Virus record (IMG/VR): IMGVR_UViG_3300028840_003560
Span: 1-26,882 of that record
Origin: a virus
Length of the DNA stretch: 26,882 nucleotides
Direction: 5' to 3' (one strand)
A model generated the notes under the pieces. It searched no databases, was not told where the DNA came from, and saw only the letters and a list, made by a program, of their open reading frames with translations. The translations under genes were made by a program, and so were the position numbers. Positions 7,602-14,335 of this stretch are shown piece after piece (positions within the stretch are counted from its first letter, which is position 1; the number at the start of each line of letters is the position of its first letter).

Positions 7602-8592
7602 AGCCGGTTGGTTTGGCTGGACAATCGTGGACCGTGGCGGGCCAGGTTCTGGTAACTGGGGCCACAAGGGGCGCAAGGGGCAACGGGGTGGATCGTTGGC
7701 CAAGTCGGGCGGGGCCGCCTTTGCCCTGTACAAGTACCTGAAGAAAAAGAAGGCCGCATTATCAACACCCGCCGCCAAGGCCGTGATCGATGGGATCAAG
7801 GCCCAGAAGCCGGATGCCACGGATCGAGATATAGATATGTATCTCGGGGTCATGGAGATGGATAAAGAAAAGTTCGACTATTACGGCCAAAAGTTGGGCT
7901 TGGACGTGGATAAACTCCGGGATCCGTTCTTTGCTGAGATGGGGGAAGCGGAAAAGACCATGGAACGGCTCAAGATGCAGGTGCAGGACAATGCAACCTA
8001 CCAATGGACCGGCACGAGCGGCAAAAAGTTTGTGGCCATCAATCAAGAAACGCCAGGCGATCTATATGAGAAGGTGGAAGGGAAGGTGGGGGCCACTTCA
8101 GCCGATACGATCGAGACACTGAAGGGCCAGGGAATCAAGGTCAGTGTGCAAGGAAACGTGCCGGAAGAGCGGTTGCACCGGGAGTTGTCGCAATTATCAA
8201 ACTTGCTCCAAGAAAAGCCAATGCTACAAAAGATCTTTGCGGCTCAAGGGGGCCGGGTAGAATACCGGGAAAGGCCAGAATACAAGCCCACGGCGGCGGC
8301 TTCTTGGGATCATGACAAGATCGTGGTATGGCACAAAGAAGGCGATTACCCCAACTTTCCCAACGTGTGGGCGCATGAGATTGGCCACGCACTGGAGAAA
8401 ACCACCACGGTTACAGAAACATCAAAAATCTTTGGGAAGGGCCGCCACGTGAGTGCCTATGCTTGGACTAACTTCCAAGAAGACTTTGCGGAAACATTCA
8501 CAAGTGTGATCTTTGGGGACAAGAAGGCCATGGACTTTGCAGGACCAGAGAAGACAGGCTTTATCAATGACCTACTGGCAGGTGTGCAATGA
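7591..8592 (+). CDS. Tagged effector-like protein E: N-terminal module plus second zincin metallopeptidase
   Basis: A 333-residue protein if the start is GTG 7591, which has GGAAGAGG just upstream; an ATG at 7534 would lie deep inside the preceding gene. Residues 6-35 carry the module in its canonical form, GWFGWTIVDRGGPGSGNWGH then QRGGS, here followed by LAKSGGAAFALYKYL instead of PGGG. A helical middle follows. The C-terminal peptidase has HEIGH (262-266) with catalytic Glu263, and EDFAETF (297-303) supplies a Glu as probable third zinc ligand, a pattern seen in lethal-factor-like and other toxin zincins. Apart from the tag it shares little with protein D, so the two peptidases were probably acquired separately. 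It overlaps the next small gene by ATGA. Confidence 0.8.
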   Translation: MESRAGWFGWTIVDRGGPGSGNWGHKGRKGQRGGSLAKSGGAAFALYKYLKKKKAALSTPAAKAVIDGIKAQKPDATDRDIDMYLGVMEMDKEKFDYYGQKLGLDVDKLRDPFFAEMGEAEKTMERLKMQVQDNATYQWTGTSGKKFVAINQETPGDLYEKVEGKVGATSADTIETLKGQGIKVSVQGNVPEERLHRELSQLSNLLQEKPMLQKIFAAQGGRVEYRERPEYKPTAAASWDHDKIVVWHKEGDYPNFPNVWAHEIGHALEKTTTVTETSKIFGKGRHVSAYAWTNFQEDFAETFTSVIFGDKKAMDFAGPEKTGFINDLLAGVQ

Positions 8593-8786
8593 CCACGCCC
8601 ACAATTATCCCATGCCAAGAACGGCGGTGCCGATGGCTCCGAGATCCAAAAGGGCCACTAGATGATCCGGTTTTTGTATGTTACGCATTCCCAACCGGGA
8701 TCCCGCAAGAGATCCTAGACGGCAAAAACGATCACACGGAACCCTATCCAGGGGATGACGGCTTTTTGTACCAGGCTGAAGAGTAA
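8589..8786 (+). CDS. Small Cys-containing protein paired with peptidase E (paralogue 2)
   Basis: A 65-residue acidic protein, paralogous to the product at 7404: CQERRCRWL, then VCYAFPTGIPQEI, DHTEPYPGDDGFLY. Both have 65 residues and both start with MTT. It follows peptidase gene E with an ATGA overlap. The repeated order of peptidase then small protein suggests a functional couple. Its 3' end overlaps the minus-strand gene by 43 bases. It is the last gene of the accessory block. Confidence 0.75.
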   Translation: MTTPTIIPCQERRCRWLRDPKGPLDDPVFVCYAFPTGIPQEILDGKNDHTEPYPGDDGFLYQAEE

Positions 8787-9064
8787 TAGGCGATTGATCG
8801 GCGCATTTCTTCTAACCATTCTTTGGCATTGACCTGGACGCCGGTGCGATCGAGTGAGTTGGCCACGATGAACATGCCATACAAGCTTTGGATCACGGAT
8901 TCAATTTGATCGGTGGGATGCAGGGCCAGGGCCGGGCCGATTTCTCGGGCAAGGCGCATGTTGCGATCTTTGCGCTTGTCTGCTACATTGGGGAAATAAA
9001 AAAAGTGCGCCCCCGGTGTCTTGAGTGCTTCACGCATTTGGGTTATGTATTCAGATAGTTGCAT
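8744..9064 (-). CDS. Lone minus-strand hypothetical protein
   Basis: A 106-residue, mostly helical protein read against all other genes in the window. Support for it being real: it fills a 330-base gap without a plus-strand gene, its codon use resembles its neighbours, and its ATG (9064-9062) has a good GGGAG ribosome site and an upstream TATAAT. Visible features are an aromatic HFFYFPN stretch, a basic DKRKDRNMR segment and an amphipathic C-terminal half (DQIESVIQSLYGMFIVAN, then AKEWLEEMRRSIAYY). No family recognised. A regulator expressed separately from the structural operon would fit its position but is inference. Confidence 0.6.
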   Translation of the reverse strand: MQLSEYITQMREALKTPGAHFFYFPNVADKRKDRNMRLAREIGPALALHPTDQIESVIQSLYGMFIVANSLDRTGVQVNAKEWLEEMRRSIAYYSSAWYKKPSSPG

Positions 9065-9086
9065 GTGTGCTCCCTTCTACACGGGA

Positions 9087-9114
9087 ATTATACCATAAAA
9101 TGGACAAAGGTAAA
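9087..9114 (-). promoter_or_regulatory. Candidate promoter for the minus-strand gene
   Basis: Read on the minus strand, a perfect TATAAT lies at 9092-9087, about 23 bases upstream of the ATG at 9064, with GGGAG between them. A weak -35 (TTTACC, 9114-9109) lies 16 bases further upstream. It overlaps the start region of the portal gene, so expression of the two could interfere. Confidence 0.45.
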
Positions 9115-9117
9115 ACT

Positions 9118-11355
9118 ATGGAGCCAAGATCAAACGATCAATTGGCCACAATGGCCAAAAAAGAATCAATAGAGCTTGCCCAGAAGGCCAGAGCGCCAAA
9201 ATCATCGATCCAGTTACGAGTTACCGATCCGGCCAAGTTGGCCGGTGGCTGGAGTTCTGGACTAACCAACTTTGTGAACTTGTTGGCCGGTCAAGACCAG
9301 GGATGCCCGCCATGGTCGTGCCCCTTGCGCCGGGCTGATTACTTGGAAAGTGTTTGGCGCAATGATAGCCGGTTGTCAGGTGTGATCTTTACGATGGTTT
9401 CACGGATTGCTTCACTGGGGTGGGCCATCGTGGGGCCGGTTAAGAAGCTAAAACACTGGTATGACATGCTTGCGTGGGCGGATGAAGAGGGATGGACTCA
9501 GTTTATCAAACTGTTTTTTACCGACTATTTGACCACGGATGAAGGCGGCATACTCGAAACAACCCGGAGCTTTTACCCCCGTGGGCCACTCGTTTCCTTG
9601 TGGAATATGGACGCCAGGCACGTTATACCGGGGCCGGTTACACTGCCATCAAAGACAGGAGTGGCCGGGAAGAGCACCAAGATGAAGTCTTGGCCGCTTA
9701 TTTTCAAAGATCAAGACAAGTGGAAGGGGCTCAAGAAGGGTCAATTCTTGCGGGTCGCTTCACTGCCTACCACGGACCAATTCAGGCGGCGCATGGGGTT
9801 CTGCTTTATGTCTAGAATCTTGCGCTATGCCGCTTTGGCAGATGCCATGCTCAAGTTCCAAGAAGAGCGGGTGTCAAACTTGCCCCCGGAAGGCATTGCC
9901 ACGATCTCAGGGCTCACACGGCCACAAGTTGAGAAGGCCATGCAGGAATACACCCTACAACGGAAGCAAAAGGGCCAATTGACATGGCCGGGCGTGCTCT
10001 GGTTGGTATCCAACACTTACGGCCAGGAGTGCAAGGTAGCCTTTACAAGCTTCCGCCAGGTGTGGGAAAACTTTAGTGATCGGGAAGCCAACGAAGTCTT
10101 TTCTAAGGTCGTGGCCCTGGACGCCGGGATCGACGTGTCCGAGATATGGCAAGTGGAATTCCACGGGGCAACCAAAGCCGCTTCTTGGCTCCAGCACAAA
10201 AAGAGCTTGGGCAAGGGATCGGCGGAATTTATTGTGGAATTCGAGCGGTGGATCGCCAGGAACACGCCGCCAGATATCGCTTTTCGTTTTGACACGCCGG
10301 ACGATGAACAGGACATAACGCATGAGCGTATCCGGCAGATGCGAATTAAGAACATCAAAGAACTTTGGGTGCCGCCTCAAGGCCAAGAAGAGGGCTTGCT
10401 ATCAAAGGAACAGGCTTTGGAGCTATTGGCCATGGAGCAGGTCATACCCAACTATATGGCCGCCCCGACTATAAGCACAGTGACCGACATTATCAAAAGC
10501 AATACAGGGGGCACCATTGGCCGGATGCACTTCCCTTCTGGGGCAATTGAGATTGACCGGCCATACTGGCAGTTGGATCAGTCTATGCTAACCGCCGCCG
10601 ATCTGGACCTGGAGCCGGTCAACCGGAACGATCCGGGGATTGAAGCCCTATTGGATGAAGCGCCGCCCGAGTTGGTTACTCAACTAATCCCGATCGTCAA
10701 GCGGTGGGAAGACCTAAACGAGCAACTAAGGAAAGTGCTTAATCTATGGCAAAGGGATATCATAAGCGAGTTGGAAGCAAACCCGGACATTTTAGCCGAT
10801 CCAAAGTATTGGGCTGGATGGGGCGATCAAATTTCAGACACGCTCATGCCCGCTTTTTATCAATCGGCACTCGAAGGCGGCATGAGTGTACTATCCCAAC
10901 CCGGTCTAGATGTAAGCTTTGATCGGGTCAACCAAGTGGCACGCCAGGTTGCCCAAGAAGAAATGTTTGGCATGGTCAGTTTGACAGGTGATGAAAGCAT
11001 AGTGCGATCACGCCGGGAACTGCTTGATCAAGTGCGCAAGGACTTGGCCACGGAAAAGATCGAGTGGAAGGACGTGGAAGGGCGCTTGGCTCCCTACTTT
11101 GGAGCGGGCCGGGCACGCATGATTGCCGTATCCGAGAACACCGATCTTTGGGCCGGGGCTCAATTGCGAACGGCCACGGGTGCAGGGCTCAAGGAGAAGC
11201 GATCGATCCGGGCTGACATTGGCCGGGTGTGCCCCACCCACATATGTGACGATGCCCAACAAGCGGGGTGGGTGCCGATAGATGAAGAGATCGTGCCCGA
11301 TTATCAAAAGCCACGCTTCCACCCGTTTTGTTACTGTTTTTTGCAATTCAGGTAA
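9118..11355 (+). CDS. Portal protein fused to a MuF-like head morphogenesis domain
   Basis: A 745-residue protein. Residues about 40-430 look like a phage portal: a VWRNDSRLSGVIFTMVSRIASLGW helix, then LPPEGIATISGLT and RKQKGQLTWPGVLWL, typical of the dodecameric DNA gate at the capsid vertex. The C-terminal part (about 540-745) resembles the Mu gpF/SPP1 gp7 minor head family: RARMIAVSENTDLWAGAQLRTA (about 663-684), then VCPTHICDDAQQAGW (703) and a terminal HPFCYC, the usual Cys/His arrangement. These are normally two adjacent genes. ATG 9118 is chosen for the AAAGG at 9106-9110; ATG 9100 is a possible alternative. MuF-type proteins enter the capsid and often carry toxin domains, which is relevant to the neighbouring tagged genes. 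Confidence 0.82.
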   Translation: MEPRSNDQLATMAKKESIELAQKARAPKSSIQLRVTDPAKLAGGWSSGLTNFVNLLAGQDQGCPPWSCPLRRADYLESVWRNDSRLSGVIFTMVSRIASLGWAIVGPVKKLKHWYDMLAWADEEGWTQFIKLFFTDYLTTDEGGILETTRSFYPRGPLVSLWNMDARHVIPGPVTLPSKTGVAGKSTKMKSWPLIFKDQDKWKGLKKGQFLRVASLPTTDQFRRRMGFCFMSRILRYAALADAMLKFQEERVSNLPPEGIATISGLTRPQVEKAMQEYTLQRKQKGQLTWPGVLWLVSNTYGQECKVAFTSFRQVWENFSDREANEVFSKVVALDAGIDVSEIWQVEFHGATKAASWLQHKKSLGKGSAEFIVEFERWIARNTPPDIAFRFDTPDDEQDITHERIRQMRIKNIKELWVPPQGQEEGLLSKEQALELLAMEQVIPNYMAAPTISTVTDIIKSNTGGTIGRMHFPSGAIEIDRPYWQLDQSMLTAADLDLEPVNRNDPGIEALLDEAPPELVTQLIPIVKRWEDLNEQLRKVLNLWQRDIISELEANPDILADPKYWAGWGDQISDTLMPAFYQSALEGGMSVLSQPGLDVSFDRVNQVARQVAQEEMFGMVSLTGDESIVRSRRELLDQVRKDLATEKIEWKDVEGRLAPYFGAGRARMIAVSENTDLWAGAQLRTATGAGLKEKRSIRADIGRVCPTHICDDAQQAGWVPIDEEIVPDYQKPRFHPFCYCFLQFR

Positions 11356-11365
11356 AGGGGTAACT

Positions 11366-11668
11366 ATGCCGTATCCAAACGAGCACGCCGCCAGGATCAA
11401 CGATCCGGGCAAGTACAAGCGAATACGCCGGGTCAATGACAAGTTTGGACCGGGTATCCATGCCATCTTTGGCTTTATGGCCACGCAACGGGAAGGTGGT
11501 GGGGAACTGCAAGCGATCCGCTTTGATCGGACAAAGTACACGCCAAAGCAAGCCCGGAAGTGGCTCCGGGAACATGATTACAAGGCTATGCTGGAAGAGG
11601 CAACAAAACCAAAGGCCGCATTGGTCAAGAAGTCGGCTTGGTTTCAAGGGTGGCATGTAACCCAGTAA
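11366..11668 (+). CDS. YPNEHA-type small protein ending in the W-F-Q-G-W tag
   Basis: A 100-residue basic protein. It begins MPYPNEHAARINDP and has FGPGIHAIFGFM, LQAIRFDRTKYT and ARKWLREHDY, a domain I recall from phage proteins encoded near portal and prohead protease genes, where it is sometimes joined to other modules. Its last residues are KKSAWFQGWHVTQ, nearly identical to the first part of the module in protein A (AWFQGWPVTKG), but the stop comes before the Gly-rich part. Start ATG 11366 has AAAGGGG upstream (11355-11361). The tag is found N-terminal in the accessory genes and C-terminal here, so it may be a separate functional peptide. Confidence 0.72.
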   Translation: MPYPNEHAARINDPGKYKRIRRVNDKFGPGIHAIFGFMATQREGGGELQAIRFDRTKYTPKQARKWLREHDYKAMLEEATKPKAALVKKSAWFQGWHVTQ

Positions 11669-11682
11669 AGGATTATCAATCA

Positions 11683-12183
11683 ATGGCTTGGGATGTGATC
11701 GATGAAGGGCAAGAATACGAGATCGATCTTGACGAATTCGACAAGGCGATCGGGAAAGCACTCCAGAGGGCTGCCAACGTGGTCCGCACCCCTTTGGCTA
11801 CGCCGCCCACCAAGAAGCCAGGAGAAAAACACCTTGCCGGGCCATTGCCGGGCGGATTCTACACGAACCGCCAACGAAAGTTTGTGCTTGCCGGGATCCG
11901 AAGCGGGGCCATCAAGGTGCCCTATCTCAGGACCGGCAACTTGCCACGTTCTTGGTCTATCTCGGAGCCCGAGAAGGAAAAGAGCGATCTAACCGTTACC
12001 GTTTACTCAGACGTTACAGAAGCGCCATACAATGAATGGGTACAGCAAGATAGCCGCCAGGCAAAGCGCCGCCAGGTGCCCATGCATAAAGATTGGCCGG
12101 TGCCCAACGATGTGGCGGACAAGAACGAGAAAAAAGTAAGCCAGATCCTGGAAGCCGAGATGAAACATTGGGGCGGTGCGTGA
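11683..12183 (+). CDS. Head-tail connector / tail completion-like protein
   Basis: A 166-residue protein. KVPYLRTGNLPRSWSI (about 85-100) followed by a beta-rich segment and YNEWVQQDSRQAKRRQVPMHKDWP resembles HK97 gp10-like and minor-capsid tail completion proteins, whose signature is RTGxLxxSW followed by Y-x-x-x-V-x-x-D and a His/Trp. These close the neck between portal and tail. ATG 11683 follows AAAGGA and a WTTATCAA site by a few bases. The next gene starts on the last base of its TGA. Assignment is by motif only. Confidence 0.6.
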   Translation: MAWDVIDEGQEYEIDLDEFDKAIGKALQRAANVVRTPLATPPTKKPGEKHLAGPLPGGFYTNRQRKFVLAGIRSGAIKVPYLRTGNLPRSWSISEPEKEKSDLTVTVYSDVTEAPYNEWVQQDSRQAKRRQVPMHKDWPVPNDVADKNEKKVSQILEAEMKHWGGA

Positions 12184-12581
12184 TGACCTGGAGCCCAGAG
12201 TTTATTTTAGCCGGTATTGCCGCTCTTGGCGTGGGTGGGCTTTTGACTGAAGCCTTCCGGTGGATGGTTACGAACCGGAGCGAAAAGATCACCGATGCTT
12301 CCAAGTTGACAGATATGGCCCAGACCGTGGTACAATCTTATGATCAACTCGTGGCCGATCTCCGGACTCAACTAGACGAGCAAAAGCTTCAGATCGAAGC
12401 TTTGCAAACTAGTTACACGGAAGCCCGGATCGATATTGGCATACTGCAAACAGAGAATGAAGACTTGGCCAGGCAGATCGAAGCCTTGCACGGGGATTAT
12501 CAATCCTTGGCTGAAAAGTACCAAGACTGCCAGAGCAAGCTAGAACATTGCCCGGAGTGTCAAAAGGATCAAAATGGATAA
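12183..12581 (+). CDS. Membrane-anchored coiled-coil protein
   Basis: A 132-residue protein with one hydrophobic segment near the N-terminus (FILAGIAALGVGGLLTEAF, residues 7-25) and then a long heptad-like charged region (about 45-125) rich in Gln, Glu and Leu, ending in CPECQKDQNG. The layout, a short N-terminal anchor then an extended coiled coil, fits an inner-membrane spanin or a holin-like accessory, but no partner outer lipoprotein is visible. A virion or neck role is the alternative. Its start overlaps the preceding stop by one base, and it overlaps the next gene by eight bases. Confidence 0.65.
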   Translation: MTWSPEFILAGIAALGVGGLLTEAFRWMVTNRSEKITDASKLTDMAQTVVQSYDQLVADLRTQLDEQKLQIEALQTSYTEARIDIGILQTENEDLARQIEALHGDYQSLAEKYQDCQSKLEHCPECQKDQNG

Positions 12582-12774
12582 TAGGAAAGCTGTCCGGCTT
12601 GGTCCGGAAGAGATGCAACTAATTCAAAAGCTTAGATGCTTGCGAGTGAGCGAAAACCATGGTATAATGGTAGTTAAATGGGAGCCTTCCGCTCTCTCTA
12701 TAGTCACGAAAACGGGCCAGATCGTTACCTACGAGTGCGGGAAACGCCGCAAATCCGGAAACGGCACTATCTGA
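12574..12774 (+). CDS. Small hypothetical protein containing an internal promoter
   Basis: A 66-residue protein, ATG 12574, overlapping the coiled-coil gene. It starts with a helix (GPEEMQLIQKLRCLRV) and continues with beta-like stretches (GIMVVKWEPSALSIVTKTGQIVTYECG). No family recognised. Its middle contains a strong sigma70-like promoter, and a Rho-independent terminator stands 32 bases after its stop, so it is probably the last gene of its operon as well as hosting a short inner transcript. Confidence 0.55.
   Translation: MDNRKAVRLGPEEMQLIQKLRCLRVSENHGIMVVKWEPSALSIVTKTGQIVTYECGKRRKSGNGTI
12640..12668 (+). promoter_or_regulatory. Sigma70-like promoter inside a small gene
   Basis: TTGCGA (12640-12645), a 17-base spacer and TATAAT (12663-12668), followed by GG. 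This is the same architecture as the promoter at 2889-2917, with the same -35 and -10 boxes but an unrelated spacer, which argues against chance. Transcription would start near 12675. Confidence 0.65.
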
Positions 12775-12803
12775 CCACCCTACCGGATCGGTATAGCCGA
12801 TAA
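12678..12803 (+). CDS. Possible 41-residue basic microprotein
   Basis: ATG 12678 lies about three bases after the predicted start of transcription, and TAA 12801-12803 precedes the terminator stem by two bases. The product would be Arg/Tyr-rich (GPDRYLRVRETPQIRKRHYL) and would be read in a different frame from the 66-residue gene it overlaps. There is no Shine-Dalgarno site, so it would need leaderless translation. It may be only a by-product of the overlapping gene. Confidence 0.2.
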   Translation: MGAFRSLYSHENGPDRYLRVRETPQIRKRHYLTTLPDRYSR

Positions 12804-12805
12804 CG

Positions 12806-12839
12806 CGGGCATGCGCTTTACGAGCGCATGCCCGTTTTT
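12806..12839 (+). terminator. Strong Rho-independent terminator
   Basis: A 12-bp perfect GC-rich stem (CGGGCATGCGCT at 12806-12817 and its complement at 12823-12834) with a TTACG loop is followed by TTTTT and, after GCG, another TTTT. This is the clearest terminator in the window. It ends the operon running from the portal gene and lies 22 bases before the next ATG. Confidence 0.88.
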
Positions 12840-12861
12840 GCGTTTTGGGAGCAGGTGCATA

Positions 12862-13440
12862 ATGCAATATGGCAGGGCCATGGTGGCATTCTTTTTGCCC
12901 CCACACGCAAGTGAACAACTAGACTCATTCAAGGAGCATTTTCCGCCAGGCTCTGAGGTAACACCAATACAGGATTATCATATCACTTTGGCCTATATGC
13001 CAGAGGTCAAGGACAAAGAGCTTTTGCGGGAAGTGGTCCGGGGTTTTGCACAGAACGAGCACCCCGTATCCGGACAAATAGGCGGGATCGGGCGTTTTGC
13101 CCACGATGAAAAGGGCACAAACCCATTTTATACGTCTTTTGATGCGCCGGTACTGCCAGGCTTCCGCCAAAGGCTAGTAAAGAAGCTTGGCCAATACGGT
13201 TTCACAGTTTCAAAGTTGCACGGGTTTATTCCACATTGCACCATGGCCTACATCCCGGCCAACACTCACAACCCGGCGCTTGTTGTCCCTTACATCGGGG
13301 TGACCTTTGATTGTGTTTGGTTGGCGTGTGATGACGATCGGGAAAGATTTTCATTACTTGCCACTGAAACACAGCTAAAAAAAAGACTTGGAAGCGGGGC
13401 CAATGCCCTAAAGCAGGTACTTAGCCATGCCAATGCCTAA
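12862..13440 (+). CDS. 2H phosphoesterase family protein (LigT/CPDase-like)
   Basis: A 192-residue protein with the two catalytic H-x-T motifs of the 2H superfamily: H40-I-T42 (DYHITLAYMP) and H125-C-T127 (IPHCTMAYIP), about 85 residues apart as usual. Members hydrolyse or form 2'-5' or cyclic phosphodiester bonds in RNA or nucleotides. In phages the fold includes Acb1, which degrades the cyclic oligonucleotide signals of CBASS. Whether this protein does so cannot be told from sequence alone. Start ATG 12862 follows GGGAGCAGG. It sits directly behind the terminator and overlaps the next virion gene by 14 bases, so it is probably expressed late. Confidence 0.82.
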   Translation: MQYGRAMVAFFLPPHASEQLDSFKEHFPPGSEVTPIQDYHITLAYMPEVKDKELLREVVRGFAQNEHPVSGQIGGIGRFAHDEKGTNPFYTSFDAPVLPGFRQRLVKKLGQYGFTVSKLHGFIPHCTMAYIPANTHNPALVVPYIGVTFDCVWLACDDDRERFSLLATETQLKKRLGSGANALKQVLSHANA

Positions 13441-14323
13441 CAACAGGTGGTTAGCACGTGTTTACAACGTGATCAACGCTTTGGGCAATAACAACATAGG
13501 CGTGTTGATCCGGGGTGAATCAAATGGTGTCAATTATCCGATCAAGGTCGATCCTGAAGCGGGTGGAACCGGCTCCCTTGCTGTCAACATCCAAGATCAA
13601 TATACAAGGCTTATCTTTTTACCGCTTCACTTGCATACGGGCAACATTATAACCTTGACGGCTCCGGCTTCCGTTGGCGACTGGACGATCGACGTGGCCG
13701 CCGGTCACGGCTTGACCGGTGGGGAGCCAGTTGCAACCGGGAAGGCCAATAACTGGTACTATGGCTATGTGGTAAGCGTGGCCGGGAACACTTTAACGCT
13801 TGATCGTGTGATCAACTTTGCAATGGCGGCGGGTACCACGTTTGAAGAATTCACGGAAGATATGGCCATAAATGGATCGGTTACCCGGCAAGAGTTCCAC
13901 GGCTATAGCGTGCCCGATCTAGACTTTGACATCACTGGCATGCACATTAGCATTGTATGCCCCGGCCAACCGGATGATTCACTTTTTGGCGACATTGCCG
14001 CCCTGACTCGGGGTATCAGCTTGCGCCAGTACAAAGGCGATACCGGCGAATACGAGAACATGGGCACAGCACGAACCAATGGAATGATGGCTTTGTTCAC
14101 AGGCGGCGATGTGGTTTATACCGACAAGGCCGGTGGGGGTGCTTGGGGTGTGCGCGTGCGGGCCAGTTGGACCAATACATGGGGCGTTACCGTCCGGCTA
14201 CGTGGGAGCACGAGCGGAAGCTATACGCCAAACGGGCGGGATGAAATACACATGATCATTCAAGACAACTTGACGGCGCTTGATTCTATGCACATCTTGC
14301 TAGTTGGGCACGTGGTCCAATAG
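13427..14323 (+). CDS. Virion surface-type protein with shared N-terminal tag
   Basis: A 298-residue, beta-rich, Gly/Thr-rich protein. The first residues, MPMPNNRWLARVYNVINAL, are nearly repeated at the start of the next gene. The middle (TLTAPASVGDWTIDVAAGHGLTGGEPV) resembles a structural beta domain found in phage fibre and decoration proteins, with many small-residue loops to a terminal MHILLVGHVVQ. It lies between the portal block and the protease/capsid genes, so a capsid decoration or fibre role is reasonable but unproven. Start at ATG 13427; ATG 13433 is also possible. Confidence 0.6.
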   Translation: MPMPNNRWLARVYNVINALGNNNIGVLIRGESNGVNYPIKVDPEAGGTGSLAVNIQDQYTRLIFLPLHLHTGNIITLTAPASVGDWTIDVAAGHGLTGGEPVATGKANNWYYGYVVSVAGNTLTLDRVINFAMAAGTTFEEFTEDMAINGSVTRQEFHGYSVPDLDFDITGMHISIVCPGQPDDSLFGDIAALTRGISLRQYKGDTGEYENMGTARTNGMMALFTGGDVVYTDKAGGGAWGVRVRASWTNTWGVTVRLRGSTSGSYTPNGRDEIHMIIQDNLTALDSMHILLVGHVVQ

Positions 14324-14335
14324 GAGAGATTATCA

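Larger units (their letters stand above)
12675..12839 (+). ncRNA. Candidate short transcript (about 165 nt) between promoter and terminator
   Basis: The promoter at 12640-12668 and the terminator at 12806-12839 bound a transcript of about 165 bases with no room for a full gene after the host reading frame. It contains several self-complementary pieces (such as GCGGG-AAACG-CCGC-like and CCGG-AAA-CGG) and could be a small RNA. Alternatively it is a nearly leaderless mRNA for the 41-codon frame that starts at 12678 and stops at 12803, just before the terminator stem. A third option is that the promoter serves the 2H phosphoesterase by read-through. Confidence 0.35.
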
